64,000 nt of DNA from contig CM072885.1 in the NCBI GenBank assembly GCA_037013685.1, positions 69,915,785 to 69,979,784 of the forward strand, given 5' to 3'. The position numbers and the translations under genes were made by a program. The stretch comes from Acridotheres tristis (taxonomy: Eukaryota; Chordata; Aves; Passeriformes; Sturnidae). This document shows positions 51,379 through 64,000 of this stretch, in pieces. How positions within the stretch are numbered: position 1 is the stretch's first letter; each line of letters begins with the position of its first letter. The notes beneath the pieces were generated by a model, which did no database searches, had not been told where the DNA came from, and was given only the letters and a program-made list of their open reading frames with translations.

Positions 51379-52520
51379 CCTCCCTCGGGGTGTTTCAACA
51401 CCTTCCTCACTGCTGCTCTGGCCAGGAGCAAAAGATATTTTGTTTGATGTGGTGCTTTCTGGTAATGACAAAGCTTTTCTGGAAAGGCACAACTTACTCT
51501 CTGCTGCTAGGCTGAGGGCTTAGAGTAATCCAAAATGCTTAAAAATACAGTTTTACCAGGCTCTAGTGAGTCAGCTTGAATGACAGGGCAGTCAGCACAG
51601 TGAGTGAGTAAAGCCACTGGCATTAATGCTGCATCACTGCCTGCACTTGTAATCTTCATATCAGAAAAAAATACTTTTGTCAGAGTGCCTTGCTCTGCTC
51701 CTGTTTCACTAAGTCTGTATGGATCAGCACGAATGGTGACTAGAAATGGCATAAAGGGATGCAGGGCTCCATATTTCATGCTGGCAGACAGCACTGGGTG
51801 CTTCTGTGTGGTCAGTCTAACAGACTAGCTGTCACTCTCTTCTCCTCAGCCTGGCTGTAATAATTCTCTTGTCTGATTTTAAGTTATGTATACTACACCA
51901 AATGAGGCTACAGCTGGCATCAAATTAAAAACAAGCAGTTCCCTGGCTTTTTCTGTGATAAACTTCCCTTTTTCTGCATGCACACCTTGGCTTTCTGGAT
52001 TTGGCTTCATGGAAATCTCAGATAACCTGGAAAAGCTTTGCATTGTTATTACAGTCCAGCTAGAGCAGGATATTCAGGAAGATCTTGAAAGATCATATGT
52101 CCTGTGCAATTTCCATCTTTCTCTGACAGTGAAGCTTAGGTGAACACCAGGAGTTTGTGCCAGCCCTATTGATTGTTGATTGAATCAGTTGATGGATGCA
52201 TGCCTGGAAGGTGCCTGTGCCCCAGGAAAATGAGGAATTAAGGCCACAAAATACATTGAAAACTGACTCATGAATTTTTAATGAGACTCTTTTTTTAATG
52301 AGCCTGATGACATGAGCCTTGATGAATGTTACATCTTTTTAACACAGTGTACAACACAATATTTAGGGGGAGCCATGTTTTTCAAAATCAGCTATTGTCA
52401 TATTTTAGCTATACCTTCTTTTTTTATCCTCCCTCCTTTTCTCTGTGTTATAAAGACACTGCTCCTGTTATTTGCCTGCCACCTGGAATCTTGAAATTTG
52501 TTCTTTTGTTTGTACCAGCA

Positions 52521-52594
52521 ATTTTTATTTTATTTTATTTTATTTTATTTTATTTTATTTTATTTTATTTTATTTTATTTTATTTTATTTTTTT
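52521..52594. repeat. (TTTTA)n pentanucleotide microsatellite
   Basis: About fourteen uninterrupted TTTTA units. In the direction of RERG transcription it reads (TAAAA)n. The purity suggests it is recent and length-variable. Confidence 0.97.
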
Positions 52595-53230
52595 AGCAAA
52601 CAGCTTTGCAATTACAGTTGGAGACTTAAGAGACACAGCAGGAGGAGCAGAGAAGCTCTTTAAGAGGTATTTCCACAGTAGGGTTTGCAGTGCTGCAGTG
52701 ATAAAAGGGAATGACAGAAATGCTGTGATCAACAACTGAAGTGAAATGGAAGGTAAACACTATGGACCACATCTTTCTCACAGTAAAAAAAAAACATGTT
52801 GCAAAGTGTAGAAATGAACAGCTGAAGACAAAAGCTCAGTCTGAACAACAAACTGGTGATCTGCCTGAGCTCACATCACTGCTCATCCCATACAACCTCT
52901 GTCAGGAGGAAGATTAATTAATCCCAGATCCTGGAAGCAGTGATTTCCTATGAGACCATACTGTAATGGGCAAAAATAAATACTGCTAAGTGGTCCAGTC
53001 AGTACACTACAGAGTGCTGTGCTTTGTTCCCAGTGCTAGTGACAGCACTGAATGGATTTAAACTAATTAATTGTTTTGATAAACAACTATCATCCCCTAT
53101 CTCTGTCTGCAACTACAGTTTTATGAGCACCCATTTGGTGCCTGCAATAATGTAGGGGTTATTATTAGCCTTCTGCTTGGAATCTGGACACACAATCCTG
53201 GGAACTGTTCAGAGTAAACTTTAAAATTAT

Positions 53231-53245
53231 GTGTGTGTGTGTGTG
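53231..53245. repeat. Short (GT)n repeat
   Basis: Seven GT units followed by a G run. Confidence 0.85.
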
Positions 53246-53926
53246 AGGGGGGGAAGCATGGTCTAAATTTAAATGGTAAATTTCTGCTTTCATTTTCAAC
53301 GCTTAAGGGCATTCAGCTAATAAACATTGCATGTCTTCAAACAAAATAAAAGACACAGTAGTAGATAATGGATGCTGTAAAACCTCTGACTTATCTCAAG
53401 TCTGAAACTTGGAGGATTAACATAACTTAGTTTATGATGTTCATCACAGCTGCCAGTGCAAGAGCACAGGGAGTGCTCTTCTGGGCTCAGCTGAGTAATT
53501 AGCTGTATTTGGTTAAAAGTCTGCAGTAAGAGGGAGATGTTCTACATTTATCCATGCTGAATAATGAGTTATACCCCAAAAGTTGCTATCTGTGTGAGAT
53601 TCTCTTGTCCATAGAAATCACACAGATAAAAAATACAAGTCATATATTCAGGGCTCTTTCAGTCATTATCTCATTCAGTGGTTTATCCACTTTGGAGTGA
53701 CCTTAGTGATGGGATTTTCTTCATTCCTTTTACATGAGGCTGAAAACACCAAGTTCCTGTTTGTTCTAGGGGGACTTTAAAGATCCCACGGAAGTTTTGC
53801 AAGGAAATCTTTCCCATCAAGGATCCCACCCTCCATCCTGCAGCTGGGTAGGTACACACCACCACAGTGGACAACAGTGTCAGGGGCTCAAAGACCATTC
53901 AGCTGGAAGGAAGTTTGCAATTATAT

Positions 53927-53966
53927 GATATTATGATGATATTATGATGATATTATGATGATATTA
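53927..53966. repeat. 11-bp tandem repeat, 3.6 copies
   Basis: Three exact copies of GATATTATGAT followed by GATATTA. The 11-base period is unusual beside the di- to pentanucleotide repeats elsewhere in the window. Confidence 0.93.
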
Positions 53967-54642
53967 GCCTCTATTATTTCCTTGGCCCAGTGTGATCAAT
54001 CTCTCATGGATAAGTTTTCCTTCTAATGCTTTATTGTAAGAACACTTCCTCAGTTTCACCCTGTGCTCTTTTCAGAGTGAGCAGGGAGCATATAACCAAT
54101 TCCACTTTCTCTGACTGCAGTTAATAGAACAGCATACATGTATTATAGTTGAATAGAGCAGGATAGATTTATTTCTGCTGTTACTGCCCTGCAGAGTGCC
54201 CTGTACTGCCTGCAGTAATCCGTGTTTGCTGCTCACTGTGACATTGGAGGAGACATGAAGGAACAAAGCTGGGGCAGTGACTAGGGACCTGCCCAAAAGG
54301 TGGTTTGCACTCCTTGCTTCACCATGTTTTACATTTTGCTTTGCCCAGAGTAACGGGTGATCACCTTCTCAGCACTGTTAGTGTGCCTGGCAGAACAGAG
54401 GATCAGCCAGCATGATGCTCAGTAGTATTTAAACAGTGCTGGGCTGAAAGGATGTCCCTTCCCTGTGCAATCCCATCCATTCCTGCCCACCAAGTCCCCT
54501 GGCACTCCCCAGCCTGCACTCTGCATCCCATAGTGACTGCCCTTGTGCAGGGATGGACTCTATGTGGAATTAATTAAATTCTCCTGATTCAAAAGATGCT
54601 CTCTCCCCAAATCTGGTGTGCTGTGGATTTTTGTTTGCTTGG

Positions 54643-54668
54643 TTCTTGTTTGTTTGTTTGTTTGTTTT
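54643..54668. repeat. (GTTT)n repeat
   Basis: About five GTTT units inside the probable upstream RERG intron. Confidence 0.85.
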
Positions 54669-56993
54669 AATGGTTTTGTTGTTACTTGGTTTGTTGTTGC
54701 TACACCTGGAGATTTCTCTTACACTGGGGCATTTCTAGAATTTTTTTTTGAAGACTGTCTTGCTCTTCCAGCCTCCAAGCAGCTGTTGAAAATTTTGGTC
54801 TTTAGTTTCCCTGGCCATTCCTCAGTTTCATCTGGAACTTGTGTGTAATGCTATTGCTGCTGGGATAAATGGATTATCACTGCAGATAGACTGATGCTGA
54901 CAAAGCAGAAGTGTTTTAGAAATATAAATAGCACTTGGAGGCTGAAACAATGCTTTCACAAATGTACCTTTAGAAAGCTGTTTGCAGACTGCAAGAATAG
55001 TCTGTAACTTTTGGTTCTCTACTGCTTTTAAAAGAGGAATCAAATTTAGATGGATTTTTAACTTTCCTGATGCATCCTGGCATAGCCTCCCCAGGAGATA
55101 AAGATGAGCCTCGTGGTCTCACAAATCACTCTGCTGTGGGGTTGGGTGAACTCTCCAGCTCCAGCTGAGTTCAGCCAAAGCTGAAAACTTGGCTGACCTT
55201 TTTTACAGGAGCAAGGGATATTTTTTAAAGTAGTCTTAAATCCCTTCTGTACTGCTTTGGTTTCATTTAGAAGAAGAGATATGGTCTTTAAACTCTGCTT
55301 ACAGGTATTGTCCTGCCCTGGAGGCTTTATCTTTAGATGGAAGAGCACCTGGGAGGGCTGAGGCACCTCCTGCTCCTCCAGCCAGGGCAGATGTGATGAA
55401 GCCTCAGTGACTGGAGCCCTGAGGGGGACAGTAAAACCCAAAAATGCTGCTCCTGTGCCCCCCAGCAGCACTGTCTGCAGCCCTATCTCTATATTGCTCT
55501 ACAATCCTATCTATAAATTGCTCTGCTCCTCTCTATCTGCTCCACCTGCTGTCCTGGAGCATCAGCAGTCAAGGCAGAAACTCCTGCCCTCCCCACTGTT
55601 ATCGAGATCAGAGCTCAGGCAGGAATTTTGTTATTCCACCCCATTCTCTGAATTCCCTTCCCTCCCATTCTTCAGGGTTCAGCCCCTGAACAGCTGAATA
55701 ATTCACTGCTCTAAAGCAATGAGCATGGTCTGGCCAGAAAAGGGGCAAACAATGTACTCTCATTTTAACTAGATAAAGTACAACAAATAGAGATATGTCA
55801 CACACTGCTAGAGCAGGTAAGAGCAGGACTGCTGTGAGTTTGGGAAAAGCAGGGGAGCAGCAGGCCCAATGCAAACTGTTATCAGATAAACCACTGAGAC
55901 AGAAAGCATAGGCTGGAAAAAAAGAAAAACATTCCTGGAAATCAAGCTGGCAATGAAAGGGAAGAAAACTCACATGCCACTGAAATTATTCCTAGAGAAA
56001 CGTACATCAGGAGGATATTTTGGATGGGGCTGTCAGATTGCTCAGTAGCTGGGAAGTGCCCTGCCATTGCTCATCTATTTCTGGGTGTATTTCTGGGGTG
56101 ACTTTTGTGCTGAATTCTTCTTTCCTTTCACGCAGCCCGAGGCACAACCTATTGGAGTCATCAAAGCTTTTCTTTGTGGAGGCTGAATCTCCTGCCCCAG
56201 GGAGTTGTTCAGGTGCAATGACAGAAGTGATCTTCTCAAACTGATATGGGCAGCAGACCCAACCACACAAGAAAGAAGTTAAGACTGAAATCCCCATGCC
56301 TGCAATAGCTAAAGCCAAGGAGGCTTAGCTTAAGCTCCTGAATTGTAGAGTGGTCTCCTAAAGAGAGAGCTTCTCATCTCTCCAGTGCTTTCTATGTGAG
56401 GGTTCTTGCAAATATTTCACTAATTTTTCAAGTTCTTCCTATGCTATTCACGGCTTGGAAAAGCTTGCTCATGTCTGGAAAATCATCTTGCACGTAAATC
56501 AAAGTACAGCTGCTGTATATAAACAGCTCTTGTGTGGATGGGCTGGCTCCTGGTATTTCTCTTGTGAAACCTGGGTAAACTACAACACTTCAAAAATCAT
56601 TGGGAAAGGGACTGCCGGGCCAAATTCGGACTTTTTGGGTGGAGAACTCCTCAAAACTGGCTACTTTTTCTCCCTAATCTTTGGTCCAAAGGCGTCACTC
56701 CAAGTGCTTACCTGCCTCTCTGTGCCATTCTCACGAAGCCAAAGCCCTCAGCTATTAATTGCTGCAGATCTCCCAGCTAATTACTAAAGGCAGCACAGAG
56801 CCTAAGAGGAGTACACCATCCTCAGACATCCAAAACCACACAGCTAGTGAAACATGGACCATCAATTCGTCTGGATTTTACCCCAGCAGGCTGAAGCTCC
56901 CTTGCCACGGGCCATGACCAGAGTGTCTCATGAATGGCAGTAAACCACAGCAGGCAATTAATGAATTAATGAATTAATTAATTTATCCACAGT

Positions 56994-57010
56994 GGTGTCA
57001 CAGTGACACC
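56994..57010. repeat. 17-bp odd palindrome GGTGTCAC-A-GTGACACC
   Basis: Eight-base arms with a single central base. No neighbouring element explains it. Confidence 0.85.
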
Positions 57011-58727
57011 CAAGGATCTGTGTCAAATGGGCCGTGGTAAAAACACTGGTTTAGTGCAATCACAGGCTGGGGAGAAGGGGACAAGGCAAGGTGGTTGAAG
57101 TTCTATAAGGGAAGTAGAAAAAGTATGTGAAGAAAAATGAGTTTTGTTGCCATTACATTGTCCTCTCGGTGACCCTTCCCATTTTGTGAAAGAAAAACCT
57201 GAAATATCTCAAATTTAGGTAAAATTTCATGGCAAGCTTCCCCTTTATTCTGCTTGATCTGTATTTCTTCTGCCCTTTTTGGAAGGATCTTCTTTTTCAA
57301 CTAGACAAAAATAAACCCCAAATACTTTTCTGCTAACTAAGGTTTGAGCTAGTTTTAATAATGATGTTCTCATATCCTTTCTTTCCCCTTACTCAACCAA
57401 ATAGTGTTGACCATAATTCCCACAGGCCTTTAGATTTCTGTATCTGGATCTTGATTCTCCAGCACAGGCAAGTCAGCTGTGATCCACCCACACAGAGGAC
57501 AAGGCTAAGAAATATTCCAAATCAAATTTACTTTCATTCCACTTGAAAAGAAATGGTGGTAGATAAACTTTCTCATGTTTCTCTCCAATAGGACTTGAGT
57601 TGATGCAATTAAGGGGTTTTTTTTCCCTCCTTTGGTCAGTAAAGTATCATAAAAAGAGGTTGATAAGTAACTGGTCACTCCATAGGTTTGGAAGAGGGAT
57701 GCACAGATCATGCACATTTCCATCTATTCCTGGCAAAATGATTTTTCCACTGCTCTGTAAGACCATCAAGTATATTTGTCACCAAAAGCCCAATCTGAGC
57801 AAATTCCTATAACATCTTTTGGTCTATGGTTGTCATAATTTTGGATGACACCAACCTAAAAGATTAGGAAATCACTGAAAGGCATTTGAAAGATTTCCCA
57901 ATTGCTTCAGTGAGGTAAGATTTTTTTCCAAAGGCCCAATTCCAACATTAGCCTCAGTCAAAAATTCTCATTTATCACAAACATGAATATATTGAAGATT
58001 TTCTGATGCAAATGGGGACTGAAACAGATTTCCTGAAGCACCAATTTTCCTGGCACTTTTTTGCAGCTCTAGAAACAATGTTGGCCCTCAATCTCTGTTT
58101 ACAACTTGAAGCTTCTGTCATTTTTATTATTTCCAAGAAGAGGTACACCCCCTACTAGTTTATTCTACTGCATCTGTGCCAGTTTAGACTTTCACTGTAG
58201 ATTTTATATCAATATATGTAATTATGCCTACAGCTTCCTTTTAAAGTAATTAAAAGTTTTGTGCATAAGTATGGAACTGGACAAACAAGAGTATGTTTTA
58301 TGGGACAGAAGAGCAGATGTGCAAACCACAGAAATAAATCAGGAGCAAGTACAAAAGTGTTTAGAGGTTTTTGTTTCCTTAGAGGTAATCATGCTAACAA
58401 TGTTTTTCTGCAAGTGAAGAAGTCTATTTTTCAGCTGCAAATTCTACTGGCAGTACCCAAAAAAGAAAAGACAAGTAAGAAAGGCACTCCATAGGCCTAG
58501 CTGGGAAATCATTATGAGGTTTCAAATTATTTTGAACAAATAAATAAATAAATAAACAGGCACCCAAGCTTTGGACCCATCTTATTTAACAGACATGAAA
58601 TATCTATTTGGTGACCTACAGAATCAGCTAAATGCAAGAAAACTGGGAATCTTAGCCTGATATGTAAGATGTGATAGGGATCTATTTGCTATTTTGGCCT
58701 CACAAGGCTAACTTCTCCAAGTTTGTT

Positions 58728-58790
58728 GGTTTTTTTTTTTTTGTTTGTTTGTTTGTTTTGGGGGTTTTTTTGCTTTGTTTTGGTTTGGAT
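58728..58790. repeat. T run and (GTTT)n low-complexity tract
   Basis: A T run leads into GTTT units and TTTTGGGG pieces, similar in style to the 23300-23442 tract. Confidence 0.88.
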
Positions 58791-61077
58791 TTTTTGCCTG
58801 GTTGATTGATTAGGTTCCTGCATTGGATTAAAATCTGGAGGACCCCGTCTCTGTCTCCAGGGTAAAGAGTTGCAAGGAGCTCATGGCCACCTTTAATAAC
58901 ATATTCAGCTTTCAATAATGTGAAGGATCTTTGGGTTCCTTGAGAAGGCAGGGTCCTTTTGGCATCCTGTAGGAAGGCTGGGGACAGCCCAAGGGCTCTG
59001 TGAATAAATAAGAGCCTGAGGTTTTTCACAGGCAACTGTTAAGAAAACTTTGCTTTTCTGAGTAAGAGATGAGAGAAATGAAGGGTCAAATGAATCAGCA
59101 ACCACCAGCTTTGACTCGGGTTTGTACTGCAGACTGAATAGTTTACCAGCCTAATAAAAGCCAAATTTAAGCCTGCCCTATTTGACAAAAGTAGTTAATT
59201 TTAAGTCTAAGCTTTTTCATTTGTTAACTGAAAAGGCCTGCAAGGAACCAGAGGCAATTTACTGTGAGCAGGAGAGAGAGAAAGAAGCAAGAAATGTCAG
59301 TAGAACCCCAGTGGAAAGGACAGCAAACACTGACACAGACAAATGCAGCCACTCCACAATTCCATCCATCTGACACATCAGAAAAAGCAAAAAAACTCCA
59401 ACAGAGTTGCAAAGTTCACCTTTCTACAGGATTCCTGTTTTTCTGCTTAAGTCCATATCTAAAGTAGGCGGGACAGGGGGAGAGAGAAGTGACCATTTAG
59501 CCTCTGACCACTGGCCAGAAGCTTGTGACCTATAGCAAGGACACAGTGGGTTTGAGCAGCTGATTCCTCTGATTTCAGGGGCAATTTCTGACTTGCAAGT
59601 GAAAGCATTTTCTTCCATTCTGCAAGTGCTTTGATGCATTAATTTTGATAAAGTGAGTTAGGACAGAGGCCAGAGCATCGGCAGTGATGCATCCCCTTTT
59701 TTTTTTTTTTTTGATACCTTCCCTTCATTTTCCAGCTGTATGAGAAACTACTGCCAACAAACCCCTCAGAAATGTGTGTGACACACAACTGGACCGAGGC
59801 CAGGGATTCTGTCATGTCTTGCACAGTGTCTCTGCTGTGCACTCAATCATAACAGCCTGCTGGGCAGATCTGCTGCCGTTTAATTAGAGTGTCTGGGTGC
59901 CCCTCCTGTCCTGCTGTAATGACATTAGTCAGAAGTGAACTGTCTGGTTCCTGCCTCTCCCAGGCCAGCTGAGCTGCTCTAGAGCTGCCCAGAGTGGCTA
60001 ATTGCTCTGCTGACTTTTAAAGGTCAGCTCTTGCAGAATCTAATAACACTCGGAAGGTTTCCAGCCCAAGGTGGATGGGGAAGGAGAGCCTGGGTTGCTC
60101 CCGGGAGATGTTGCCTGTTGAGGTGTGGGATGAAGGCAGCACCCTGCAGCATCCCTGGGCAGAGCCCATGGCCAGCCCAGCCACCAGGGCCGTGGCCACA
60201 TGGCAAAGGGCACCTTCAGGGGCACCAGCTTCTGGGGCTGTGCACCTCAGGACAGATGGAATAATTGTATCTGAAAGGAGCTGGTGAAAATGCCTCAGCT
60301 GCTTTGTCCTTTTGTCAGGTACTGCATCATATCCTAGAAATTCTCCATCTGTGGAGTATCCTGCCAGGAAAGCTGGATGGTTGCTCAAGCAGTATCTGTT
60401 GGGCAGAAAAACTCCAGAGACCTGAAAACTGGGTAGGGAACAATCCCAACATTCCAGTACAGGATGGATGTCCTCAGTTTCAGGCATGCTCCAACTGTCC
60501 CAGTGAGGAAAGCAGATCTGCTGCTGGGGATACCTGACTACAATCTACAGTTTACATGATTTATTCATCAAAGAGAATAACCCTAATGTTTGAAAAGCAG
60601 ATTCTGTTCTGTTTTACCCCCTTCACAGGAGTGAGGCCAGCAATGGGCACTGTAAGATCCTGTATTGGTACCTGAGATGAGACAGCTGAGGACAATTGTT
60701 GCCCTTTTTTCCTCCCTGAGCTCCCTGGCAGGCAGGAAAAGAAATCCTCACCTGGGCCATTCTTTCTTTCCTCAAATAAATCCTTTCCCCCACTCATCTG
60801 ACACCTGAATGAAACAGCTGCAAGCCCTAAAATCCTCCAGTGCCCTCAAAGTTCCCAGTTCAGCCTGTCCTGGGCCAGGTGGTGTTCACTGGGAGAGCCA
60901 CAGGAAAGGGGAAGTTTTGGGAGACATCAAAGAGGAGCTTTGGCTCTGCTGCTTCCAGGAGAAGAGCAGTCAATATATTTAATTACAGCTGGGACTTGCA
61001 CTTCTCTTCTTGGCAGGCAGTCTTGTTTAAAATCTTTCGTTATCAATTCACAACTGAGTTTATACAAGATGAGTGGA

Positions 61078-61107
61078 TTTTTTTTTTTTTTGTGTGTGTG
61101 TGTGTGT
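61078..61107. repeat. T run followed by (GT)8
   Basis: Fourteen T residues directly followed by eight GT units. Confidence 0.93.
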
Positions 61108-63092
61108 CTTTTTCTGGTGGACAGTTTTCTAACATCGTTTAGCAAGAAAAGGTTTGAACAATTGCTTTTATCTTTTCCATTATTTTCTTCATCCTTTTTT
61201 ATTGATTTTTTGAGGGCTTTTTCCTTTGAATTTTGGCCTGTTTTCCCATGTGCATATTTTAAACTGATTTGCTGTTTGATCGACTGGAAATGCAGTTTGG
61301 GTAAGATGTTTACAAACTGATATTAAATCACTCTGCTTGTTTGCACAAAACAGTAATTGAATAAACACTGGTTATTAGTTCACTTGCATATTTGCTTTGC
61401 ATTCTTTCACTTGGTTTCCACAAACAACACAGGGATGTTTGTTCTATAGTTAATAGCATCTAGAACAGTCTAAAGTAAGTAAATAAATAAATAAAATTCT
61501 TGGTGCCTTCCCTTTATAAAAACAGGGTTTTGTGAGAGTAAGACTTAAGAGAGTAGCTTTAGTTTTACTTGGTATTACTGTTTTTCTGATTATTCATATC
61601 CTTTAATTTTTTCTTTTGTTACATATTCACTCACTGAGCCCCCTTTTTTCTTTTTCTTGTTTATTGTCCTCTTTCTTTCACTATACCCCTTTTGCCTACA
61701 TGAGCCATGAGCCTGGCATAAATGCATTTATATTTTAAGTACTGATACAACATTTATGCTTCATATTTTTATTACATTCTTTCTATATCAGTGTCAACTT
61801 CCATTCACAAAAACCCTAGTGCATGCTGCTGTGTTTTACAATCATATAAAGTTACAGCTTCTTGATTTGACTTTCTGAGTTTCTTACTTGGGGTCTGTGT
61901 TGCCTTCCTTCTGCTGTGACCTTGATTTTATGTAAGCTAAATATTGGGTTCCTAAATCCTGCAAGACCTCCCAAAATATTTTACCAGTTTACTGCTGATA
62001 AGCAATTGATCTTTCCTGCTTTCCAGTTAATTGCATGCAGCTTTTCTCCATGTGGTGTTTTCAGCTATATAAGCAAGCTGATATAAATATTTGGCATGAG
62101 CTGTGAGATAATTTTGTTTATCTACACAGTTCTGCGAGATGATTTATTAACTCGAAGAATATGTTATCCCATTTTATGATAAACATGAGTTATATGGACA
62201 TGGCATAATTTGCTGAAAGCCACCCTGCAGAGGTGACATAAAAAGAAATCCCCAGTTCTGGACACCATCAGGTAATGCTACTTTGTGACATTTTACTGCA
62301 TAGGCTAAATTTTTTAGTGAAGTTAAGGTTTTATTGCCTGTATTTTTTTTAATAAAATATGAAGAATATTGCATTCACTAATTACAGTTCTATGCAGAGC
62401 TGCTTTGAATGCCATTCTGATTTCACTCAAACTCATCTATGCATTTGTTTCTGTTACTTGAAGCTTCTCTGTAAGCTGAAATTGCTCAGCACTTCTTTTG
62501 AAGTTGCAAAGTTCTGCTTGCTTACTCTTTCCTTAATTCTTCCACACTCTTCTGTTGTGGCTGGCTTTGAGTGAGGCCAGGAGGAAAACACTGAACTTTC
62601 CTCAGAGCAGGGTCTCTCAGGATTCTGGCATCAGCTGTGGAAGCAGAGTTGAGCTGCAGCAGAGCCCCCAGATGTTCCTGCACAGCTGCCCCAGTCCCTG
62701 CTCCCCTGGCACCCCCAGCAGCCCCGGGTACAGCACAAGGTGCAGGCTCAGGAGTGGCAGCTGCACTGTGTAAGCACTGTAATCTGACACGTTTACAGTG
62801 TTCAAAGCAAGAATTGATTAGATTAAACATTCCTTCAGTTTGCCTTCAAATCACTCTCAGCAATAGCATTCGCTTCAAGCAACAAGAGGTGCAAGGTGCA
62901 GGACAGCCAGGGCATGCCAAAAATTCAGAGGGCAGGTGGGGTAAAAACGGCAGGCTCATAATAGTGTGCCTGCAGTGATCTGTCTAGATGTAAGAATCTT
63001 TTTCTATAGCTGTACCTTACCTTAAAATCTTTTTCTGATATATTTGTCTATATATATTTTTTTAGAGAAATTGGGAGTCATGTGCATGGTTC

Positions 63093-63266
63093 CTGTGCAT
63101 ATGGATAACATATGCCTATGTTGTATCTAGATATCTATAAATAGATATATCTATATATGTCATATATCTATATAGCTATATAAATAGATATATCTATGTA
63201 TCTATACCTATGTTATATATCTAGATCTACATATAGATAAATATATATCTGTGCATATGGATAACA
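63093..63266. repeat. Nested AT-rich minisatellite flanked by an 18-bp direct repeat
   Basis: The sequence CTGTGCATATGGATAACA occurs exactly at 63093-63110 and 63249-63266. Between them lies TATC/TATA-rich DNA with internal duplications: AAATAGATATATCTAT appears twice about 43 bases apart, and CTATGTT followed by a TATCTAGAT element appears twice about 92 bases apart. The whole looks like repeated local duplication. Confidence 0.85.
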
Positions 63267-64000
63267 CAGAAAATCCACATAAAATTAAATGGTCACCAAG
63301 TCCCAAACTGACTCCTGGTTCTTTCAGCTATGAGCTGCAAAGGCCACTGCTCCCAGGTGCCAGAGAAAATACAGATTTAATGGGATTGTTCTTGGTAATG
63401 AGTCCCAGAAGAGCAGTGACAGAACTGGAGAGCACTCTGGGTGCCTTTCTGTGCTTTCCAGCTGTCTACAGGGAGGTTACAAGGAGGGAGTGACCACTCT
63501 GGCTGCTTCATGCCTGGGTTTTGAAAGCCCTGGGGAGAGCAGGTCAGAGATCTCACTGGCTCTGAGCAGAGGGGAAAATGGTCAGTGAACCCTGACTTAC
63601 ATAAACTATATACTGCTAGTTATTAATGTGTTCAGAGAGCAATGTTCTCGGATTGTAACTTTAGAGAAACATGAAGAAGGGACTGGATTTCACCTTTCCC
63701 TTCACAATTACATGTTCTCTTATTTCCCATTCATGATGAATATTTATCCTGCACTCTAGAGTCTGCTGTGAACTTTAATTTTCTGTAGTACCCCACGGAT
63801 ATTTTTAAAGCTCAGTAGGAATTATGATGAGAATGGATTACTGTGCAGTACAATTTTATTAGAGAAGTTTTTCTGTCAGACCCTAAACCTGTCTGATCTA
63901 CCCAGTGGACAACATTCCCCCTGGAACCAGAACATAAGTGCCTGTTTCTCCTCCAGTATAGGAAGGTTTGAGGAGGGTGAACTCTGCCCATCTTGGTTGA

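Larger units (their letters stand above)
43347..64000 (-). other. RERG: Probable upstream RERG intron, truncated by the window edge
   Basis: The exon at 43290-43346 begins in the middle of codon Ala21, so an upstream exon encoding residues 1-20 with the GxxxxGKS P-loop must exist. I scanned the minus strand from 43347 to 64000 for an ATG followed by a MAKSAEVKLAIFG-like frame and for the P-loop, and found neither. The stretch is therefore best read as a single intron longer than 20.6 kb. It holds microsatellites and low-complexity tracts (43535-43690, 44930-45042, 52521-52594, 53927-53966, 58728-58790, 61078-61107, 63093-63266) and otherwise unique AT-rich DNA. A missed exon of about 61 coding bases cannot be excluded by eye. 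Confidence 0.7.

Noticed and set aside
60017..60487. Minus-strand open frame of 156 codons in a somewhat GC-rich patch
   Set aside because: The peptide shows no family motif. Overlapping open frames in other phases on both strands indicate few stops due to composition rather than coding.
62522..62830. GC-rich minus-strand frame rich in Ala, Pro and Gly
   Set aside because: It could be mistaken for an exon, but there is no recognisable protein, and the composition of the patch explains the openness.
43347..64000. Candidate ATG-GCN starts on the minus strand for the missing RERG N-terminus
   Set aside because: Each minus-strand ATG-GCN I checked reads into unrelated sequence or an early stop; none continues into a GxxxxGKS P-loop with a donor after the first base of an Ala codon.

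Overview
This window looks like a bird chromosome, and almost all of it is non-coding. Two things support that. A truncated CR1 retrotransposon 3' end (about 12742-13058, + strand) carries the typical sauropsid/avian CR1 tail. The only recognisable gene is a spliced vertebrate gene, RERG (Ras-like, oestrogen-regulated growth inhibitor), encoded on the minus strand. Base composition is AT-leaning with many short T runs and microsatellites, as in avian introns and intergenic DNA. The species cannot be fixed from the sequence.

Layout, in plus-strand coordinates. Positions 1-12741 and 13059 to about 27760 are gene-free DNA lying 3' of RERG, with one CR1 copy, a long compound tetranucleotide array (4328-4472) and several low-complexity tracts. 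About 27760-29046 is the probable RERG 3' untranslated region; the next canonical minus-strand poly(A) signal after the one touching the stop codon is at 27781-27786. RERG coding exons follow on the minus strand: terminal exon 29047-29454, then 30077-30150, then 43290-43346. Each has canonical AG/GT splice sites and matching phases. They encode residues 21 (part) to 199 of a 199-residue RERG: switch I, the DTAGQ motif, NKAD, ECSA and the basic non-prenylated C-terminus. The exon that should carry the initiator Met and the P-loop (residues 1-20) was not found. From 43347 to the right edge (64000) the DNA appears to be one large intron, so that exon probably lies outside the window.

The introns hold microsatellites, low-complexity tracts and several perfect inverted repeats. 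The most striking is a pair of perfect hairpins in the 622-bp intron between the last two coding exons (12-bp arms at 29708-29738, 22-bp arms at 29760-29812). I found no RNA genes, CRISPR array, operon or intact mobile-element gene. Many open frames of 60-176 codons exist but fit chance expectation in 64 kb and show no recognisable domains. I did not find a convincing undescribed system; the twin hairpins and a nested AT-rich minisatellite are the best leads.
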